This document shows, in pieces, positions 23,382-27,573 of a stretch of DNA of 27,573 nucleotides; within the stretch, counting starts at the first letter, position 1, and the number at the start of each line of letters is the position of its first letter. The stretch covers positions 1-27,573 of the forward strand of contig CBDUQI010000061.1 of assembly GCA_965369325.1 (NCBI GenBank), in the 5' to 3' direction. The translations under genes were made by a program, and so were the position numbers. The notes under the pieces were generated by a model, which was given only the letters and a program-made list of their open reading frames with translations, did no database searches and was not told where the DNA came from. The DNA comes from CBDUQI01 sp965369325. Lineage in GTDB: Bacteria; Pseudomonadota; Gammaproteobacteria; Steroidobacterales; JBCBZW01.

Positions 23382-24299
23382 TTAGCCCACCGACGAGCGC
23401 GTGCGCAGTGACTCGGGCAATTCCACCCCATGCTGATTGCAGGCGGCGCGTACGGTGTTGACGAGCAGAACGGCAATGGTCATGGGGCCAACGCCACCCG
23501 GTACTGGGGTAATGCCACCGGCCACGTCACTGGCCTGATCGAAGTCCACATCACCCACCAGGCGGGTCTTGCCTTCACCCCGTTCCGGCGCATCAATCCG
23601 GTTGATGCCCACATCGATGACCGTGGCGCCGGGTTTTACCCAATCGCCCTGGACAATTTGCGGCACGCCTACGGCCGCGACCAAAATGTCGGCCTGCCGG
23701 CAAAGCGCGGGCAGATCACGCGTGCGGCTGTGCGCCACCGTCACTGTGGCATTGGAGCCAAGCAGCAGTTGCGCCATCGGTTTGCCGACGATGTTGGAGC
23801 GCCCGAGTACCACGGCATTCTGCCCGGACAGATCGCCGAGCTGATCTTCGAGCAGCATCAGGCATCCGAGCGGCGTGCATGGCACCAGCGCCTGCTGGCC
23901 CGTGCTCAGGCGCCCAGCGTTCACGACGTGAAACCCGTCGACGTCTTTGGCGGGATCGATGGCGTTGATTACCACATCAGCATCGATGTGCTTGGGCAAC
24001 GGAAGTTGCACCAGAATTCCGTGCACCGCCGGGTCCGCATTTAGTTGTTGCACCAGTGCCAGCAAGTCCTCGGCGCTGGTATCGGCGGGTAAGGAATGCT
24101 CAAAGGAATTCATTCCGACCTCTTTGGTCTGCGCGCGCTTGTTGCGAACGTACACCTGGCTGGCGGGATCTTCCCCCACCAGCACCACGGCCAAGCCGGG
24201 TGTCACGTTGGATTTTTTAACTTCGGCCACAGCCGCGGCGACTTTGCCGCGGAGTGTTTCGGCAAAGGCTTTGCCATCAATGATATTGTTGTTGCTCAT
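23382..24299 (-). CDS. folD: bifunctional methylenetetrahydrofolate dehydrogenase/cyclohydrolase
   Basis: 305 aa, a full-length FolD. It converts 5,10-methylene-THF to 10-formyl-THF in two steps, supplying one-carbon units for purines and formyl-Met. The catalytic block SQVYVRNKRAQTKEVG contains Tyr50 and Lys54. PAKDVDGFH, PCTPLGCL, VVLGRSNIVGKP (NADP-binding loop) and PGGVGPMTIAVLL are all present. It starts 8 nt after the purT stop on the same strand, an apt pairing because both serve formyl transfer in purine synthesis. The first four residues (MSNN) precede the usual IIDGKAFA start. Confidence 0.97.
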   Translation of the reverse strand: MSNNNIIDGKAFAETLRGKVAAAVAEVKKSNVTPGLAVVLVGEDPASQVYVRNKRAQTKEVGMNSFEHSLPADTSAEDLLALVQQLNADPAVHGILVQLPLPKHIDADVVINAIDPAKDVDGFHVVNAGRLSTGQQALVPCTPLGCLMLLEDQLGDLSGQNAVVLGRSNIVGKPMAQLLLGSNATVTVAHSRTRDLPALCRQADILVAAVGVPQIVQGDWVKPGATVIDVGINRIDAPERGEGKTRLVGDVDFDQASDVAGGITPVPGGVGPMTIAVLLVNTVRAACNQHGVELPESLRTRSSVG

Positions 24300-24307
24300 A
24301 AGTACTG

Positions 24308-25504
24308 CTACAGCTGTATTGTGACCGCGTTGGCCGCTGATGTTGCCTGTTTGCGCGCCGTGTCGGTGTCCTGCGCGCGACTCAGTGCCACCCCTAAGCG
24401 ACGCTGCCCGTTAACCGCCGGTTTGCCAAACAGTCGCAGCTGCGTATCTGCTTGTGCCAGCGCCTGATCCAGATTGGCGAACTGCACGTTTGAAGAGATG
24501 CCTTCCGCCAAGATGACCGCCGATGCGGAAGGTCCGTGCAAATGAATATTCGGAATCGGCAGCCCAAGGATGGCACGCGCATGCAGCGCGAATTGCGAAA
24601 GGTCCTGCGAGATCATCGTCACCATGCCGGTGTCGTGCGGGCGTGGCGACACCTCGCTGAAGATAACCTCATCGCCGCGCACAAACAGTTCCACCCCAAA
24701 GATGCCGTAACCGCCCAGCGCGCCGGTGACTTTGCGGGCGAATTCCTGCGCTTGGCTCAAGGCCTTGGTGGACATCGCTTGCGGTTGCCACGACTCCTGG
24801 TAATCGCCACCTGCCTGTCGGTGGCCGATGGGCGCACAGAAGCTGGTGTGGGTGCTACCGTCCGGCGCGCGGTGGCGCACCGTGAGCAACGTAATTTCGT
24901 AATCGAACTCAACAAAACCCTCGACGATCACTTTGCCCGCACCGGCGCGCCCGCCTTCCTGCGCGTATTGCCAGGCGGCATCCATATCGTCTTTGTGCCG
25001 GACCGTGCTTTGCCCTTTGCCGGATGAGCTCATGATGGGTTTTACCACTAACGGAATACCCACCTCGGCGATGGCCTGAGCGTACTCTTCATAGGTGGCG
25101 GCGAAGCGAAAGGGCGATGTCCGCAGCGCCAGCTCTTGCGCCGCCAATCGACGGATGCCTTCGCGGTTCATGGTAAGTTGCGCGGCCCGCGCGGTGGGGA
25201 TGACGGTGTAGCCTTCGCCTTCCAGTTCGGCCAGCGTATCGGTGGCGATGGCTTCAATCTCGGGCACGATGAGGTCGGGTTTTTCCTGCTCGATGATCTC
25301 CCGCAGCCGTTGCCCGTCCAACATGTTAATCACATGCGCGCGGTGTGCTACCTGCATGGCGGGGGCATTGGCGTAGCGGTCAACGCCGATCACTTCCACG
25401 CCTAGGCGTTGCAACTCTATCACCACCTCTTTGCCGAGCTCACCGCAGCCGCAAAGCAGAACCTTCTTTGCCGCCCCGGTCAGGGCGGTTCCCAAACGTG
25501 TCAT
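24308..25504 (-). CDS. purT: formate-dependent phosphoribosylglycinamide formyltransferase (GAR transformylase 2)
   Basis: 398 aa ATP-grasp enzyme using formate and ATP to formylate GAR in purine synthesis. Near-canonical from the N-terminus: MTRLGTALTGAAKKVLLCGC, then ELGKEV, DRYANAPAMQVAHRAHVINM, ATP-binding MSSSGKGQS, FCAPIGHRQAGGDYQESWQP and the metal-binding EVSPRPHDTGMVT. The frame opens 48 nt further upstream (25552), but MTRLGTAL matches the standard PurT start and GGGAG lies 5 nt before it. Followed at once by folD. A strong hairpin separates it from the acyltransferase gene upstream. Confidence 0.97.
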   Translation of the reverse strand: MTRLGTALTGAAKKVLLCGCGELGKEVVIELQRLGVEVIGVDRYANAPAMQVAHRAHVINMLDGQRLREIIEQEKPDLIVPEIEAIATDTLAELEGEGYTVIPTARAAQLTMNREGIRRLAAQELALRTSPFRFAATYEEYAQAIAEVGIPLVVKPIMSSSGKGQSTVRHKDDMDAAWQYAQEGGRAGAGKVIVEGFVEFDYEITLLTVRHRAPDGSTHTSFCAPIGHRQAGGDYQESWQPQAMSTKALSQAQEFARKVTGALGGYGIFGVELFVRGDEVIFSEVSPRPHDTGMVTMISQDLSQFALHARAILGLPIPNIHLHGPSASAVILAEGISSNVQFANLDQALAQADTQLRLFGKPAVNGQRRLGVALSRAQDTDTARKQATSAANAVTIQL

Positions 25505-25544
25505 ACGCGCTCCCAGGAAAACCTTAGTGTCTAATGTGCTCGGC

Positions 25545-25579
25545 GCCCGCACGCTTGGCGTGCGCCCACGCGTGCGGGC
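25545..25579 (-). terminator. strong GC hairpin after the acyltransferase gene
   Basis: Perfect 10-bp arms GCCCGCACGC (25545-25554) and GCGTGCGGGC (25570-25579), with an inner GGCG-TG-CGCC. It begins 4 nt past the acyltransferase stop on the minus strand and 41 nt before the purT start. No T-run follows, so it may terminate poorly, protect the 3' end or attenuate read-through into purT. Confidence 0.45.
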
Positions 25580-25583
25580 CGGA

Positions 25584-26837
25584 TTAACGGCCGATCGGTG
25601 CGGGCAAGCGCATTTTAATCTCTTTTACCTGCGTCAGAATCCAGCGATGCGCTGGCGTCTCGATAAAGCGGGTGGCAAGTTGTCCGCAAGCGGCAGACAG
25701 TACGGTGACCAGCGCGAAAATAGCCACGATCTCCAGCGGATGTGCAGGCCCGATGGCCTCCTGATGGATGCTGCGGAAGGCGAGCATAGCCGAGGGAATC
25801 AGAAACAGTAGATGAAACAGGTAAATCGCGTAAATATCGCGCGACATCTTAATCCACATCCGCTGCTGCAACACCCAGGCGAACGGCGCAAGCAGAAAAT
25901 TGCGACCGTACCAAGTGCACATCAGGAGAAGGCAGACCGATAACGCAAAAGCAAAACGCTGGAAGGTCCAGAACCACAACCAAAACGGCTCGCCCGCCAG
26001 TGCGTACATCGCGCTGGTGCCGTCCTGCATCGGCAGGAAGGCGCTGCCCGCGAGCATTACCAGTGCCAGTAAGGTGAGCGGCAAGTTCACCCAGGTACGG
26101 CCCAGCCAGCGGGTAAGTGCCTGGTGGTAGGTGATAACCGCGTGCGCCATCGCCAGGCCCAGCAGGAACGGGGTGGCGCGATAGATCAGCAGGTAGTAGA
26201 GGTCTTTTTGCGTCTGCGTAAATTCACGGCCCAGGTAGTTCTCAAACAACGGCGTGCGGTAGGCGGTGGGATCATCAATGATCGCCAGATAGCGGATGCC
26301 CAGACTGGCTACGATGGCAAGCACGATGAGGACCAACGGATGGCGCATGCGATACAGGCCAAGCACCAGCAGAGGCAGCAGCAGGTAGGCCTGCACCAGC
26401 ACTTCAAATGCCCAGCCAACCGGGATGATTGTTTTTGCGTCAAATGCTTTGCTGACGAACAGCAGGTTCAGTCCCAAATCGCGGAAGGTGAAGTCGGCAA
26501 TCAGGGCGTACAGACACAGAGCCACGATATACAGCGGCAAAATACGGGCCAACCGGCGCACGTAAAAGTCGCCGATATCAATGGTGTCGCGACGCTGGAA
26601 TTCGCGGATGAGGATGTAAGAGAGCAGAAAGCCTGAGATAAGAAAGATTAACTCCGAGCCCAGTGCCTGCCAGGTGATGTTGAACACGCCTGGGAAGCGT
26701 TCGGCGAATGCGGCCAGTTGATCCCGTTCCAGGGTGCGGCTCAGCCCCAGGATAACGTGGAAACAAATCACCAGAATGATGCCGAGTGAACGGGTGCCGT
26801 CGATAATGCGGCGATTACGTTCTGTGTCCAACAACAT
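25584..26837 (-). CDS. acyltransferase-3 family membrane protein (OafA-like)
   Basis: 417 aa with about 10 transmembrane helices. It belongs to the acyltransferase-3 family that O-acylates surface glycans such as O-antigen or exopolysaccharide. Visible: IIDGTRSLGIILVICFHVI (helix 1 with the conserved His), LIFLISGFLLSYILI, and the family hallmark FYVRRLARILPLYI (R-R-x-x-R-I-x-P). There is no SGNH hydrolase extension. ATG 26837 (MLLDTERN) is chosen over an upstream start 48 nt earlier because GGGGGAGAGG lies 6 nt before it. Neighbours proA and purT are housekeeping genes, so the acceptor cannot be inferred. Confidence 0.9.
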   Translation of the reverse strand: MLLDTERNRRIIDGTRSLGIILVICFHVILGLSRTLERDQLAAFAERFPGVFNITWQALGSELIFLISGFLLSYILIREFQRRDTIDIGDFYVRRLARILPLYIVALCLYALIADFTFRDLGLNLLFVSKAFDAKTIIPVGWAFEVLVQAYLLLPLLVLGLYRMRHPLVLIVLAIVASLGIRYLAIIDDPTAYRTPLFENYLGREFTQTQKDLYYLLIYRATPFLLGLAMAHAVITYHQALTRWLGRTWVNLPLTLLALVMLAGSAFLPMQDGTSAMYALAGEPFWLWFWTFQRFAFALSVCLLLMCTWYGRNFLLAPFAWVLQQRMWIKMSRDIYAIYLFHLLFLIPSAMLAFRSIHQEAIGPAHPLEIVAIFALVTVLSAACGQLATRFIETPAHRWILTQVKEIKMRLPAPIGR

Positions 26838-26942
26838 GTTTGTCCTCTCCCCCGGGCCCGCAAGTGCTCCCAGCACATGGCCCACATTGGGTCTGGCGCT
26901 AAGCCCAGAACCCGATCACGTCGGCGCGCACTTTTGCCGTAA

Positions 26943-26971
26943 GGCCTGCGAGCGCTAGCGCTCGCGAGGCC
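26943..26971 (-). terminator. long palindromic hairpin after proA
   Basis: An 18-bp perfect palindrome (GCGAGCGC-TA-GCGCTCGC, 26948-26965) extended by GGCCT/AGGCC with one unpaired G. It lies 3 nt past the proA stop on the minus strand. Very stable but without a T-run, like the hairpin at 25545-25579. A terminator or 3'-end stabiliser for proA is likely; a cruciform or protein site is also possible. Confidence 0.45.
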
Positions 26972-26974
26972 GCT

Positions 26975-27573
26975 TTACTCCAGCGGCAGTGCGCGATGGG
27001 TGAAATCCTTTTTTCCACTGCCGTATTGATCGGCAGTCTGTCCGTGTCCTCGCAGCAACCAGCGCGTGGTGAGCAAACCATCCACGCCCACCGGGCCGCG
27101 CGCGTGAATGCGCGAGGTACTAATGCCAACTTCCGCGCCCAGTCCGTAGCGGTAGCCATCCGCAAACCGGGTGGAGGCATTAATAAATACTGAGGCGGAA
27201 TCTACCGCCTGCATAAAATGTTGTTGTGCATCGGCATCGGTGCCGACGAAGGCCTCGGTGTGACCGCTGCCATAGCGATGGATGTGCGCAATGGCCTCAT
27301 CCGCGCTGTCTACCGTACGCACCGCGAGAACCAGCGCACCGTACTCCTCGCGCCAGTCTTGCTCCTGCGCGGCCTGCGCGCCTTCCAGGACGGCCTGCGC
27401 GCGTGAATCCGCGCGTAACTCGACGCCCGCTGCCTGCAGCGGATGCAGCGTTTGGGCCCGTCGCGACCGATAGGCTTGATGCACCAATACCGTCTCTACG
27501 GCTTTGCAGGCGGACGTGTAGCCACCCTTGGCGTCCCGCAGAATCACGGCCCCCAGTTCGGGCTGGCCGCCCC
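26975..27573 (-). CDS. proA: gamma-glutamyl phosphate reductase, C-terminal part (5' end outside window)
   Basis: About 198 codons of ProA, which reduces gamma-glutamyl phosphate to glutamate-5-semialdehyde in proline synthesis. Visible: the catalytic Cys region TSACKAVETVLVH (family NAxxxxPxxCNAxETLLVH; R-P is Y-T here), REEYGALVLAVRTVDSADEAI, the GSGHTEAF loop, VFINASTRFADGYRYGLGAEVGIST and the canonical end IHARGPVGVDGLL ... YGSGKKDFTHR. The frame stays open through the window edge (reads GGQPELGAVILRDAK), so the N-terminal half lies beyond it. The stop is followed by a strong palindrome. Confidence 0.95.
   Translation of the reverse strand, partial: GGQPELGAVILRDAKGGYTSACKAVETVLVHQAYRSRRAQTLHPLQAAGVELRADSRAQAVLEGAQAAQEQDWREEYGALVLAVRTVDSADEAIAHIHRYGSGHTEAFVGTDADAQQHFMQAVDSASVFINASTRFADGYRYGLGAEVGISTSRIHARGPVGVDGLLTTRWLLRGHGQTADQYGSGKKDFTHRALPLE

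Noticed and set aside
1..27573. tRNA/rRNA genes, CRISPR arrays, transposases or integrases
   Set aside because: I looked for regularly spaced repeats, CCA-ended cloverleaf patterns and transposase/integrase motifs and saw none.

Overview
This window reads as chromosomal DNA from a GC-rich, probably marine or sediment gammaproteobacterium. The evidence is the purT-folD and proA housekeeping genes, the TIGR02999-type ECF sigma factor next to a TPR-bearing Ser/Thr kinase, and a secreted protein ending in a dockerin-like 'PGPSG...C' tail. In my experience these occur together in Woeseia-, Wenzhouxiangella- and Xanthomonadales-like lineages. The taxonomic placement is inference only.

Layout. (1) 1-1.3 kb: a DUF1295 membrane reductase-like gene (5' end off the window) converges on a TlpA-type thioredoxin. 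(2) 1.5-5.5 kb: a tight four-gene + strand operon holds a flavin monooxygenase, a BASS-family transporter, an extended SDR and a classical SDR, with touching or overlapping stops and starts. It meets an RluA-type pseudouridine synthase head-on at 5520-5523. (3) 6.7-11.75 kb: an ECF sigma factor, a kinase-TPR protein and a sulfatase-fold lipoprotein are co-directional. The sigma start is preceded by three GATAAT-like hexamers resembling a Fur box. The sulfatase lacks the formylglycine-forming Cys/Ser and two further active-site residues. (4) 11.8-16.1 kb: a DUF374 acyltransferase gene is divergent from a cytochrome P450 gene, which overlaps by 4 nt a fatty acyl-AMP ligase fused to an acyl carrier domain. 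(5) 16.1-21.9 kb: an accessory, decayed-looking region. It contains a 730-bp gene-free stretch with repeats and a terminator-like pair of hairpins, a frameshifted secreted Ca-binding/dockerin-like protein, an MHYT-like remnant, a small secreted protein, a truncated ECF sigma gene, a DUF6940-like gene and an unassigned gene. (6) 22-27.6 kb: all on the minus strand, GT2 glycosyltransferase, folD, purT, an acyltransferase-3 membrane protein and proA (its 5' end off the window).

How the parts may work together. The P450 and FAAL-ACP genes look like one unit that activates a fatty acid, tethers it in cis to a carrier domain and oxidises it. The FMO/SDR/transporter operon looks like a small oxidative conversion and uptake or export module for a hydrophobic substrate. 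The sigma-kinase-sulfatase set looks like a signalling locus whose last member may be a non-catalytic sulfatase homologue. The best candidates for something not yet described are the active-site-less sulfatase in its signalling context, the P450/FAAL-ACP pair, and the repeat- and hairpin-rich 16.1-16.8 kb stretch that may carry an RNA.
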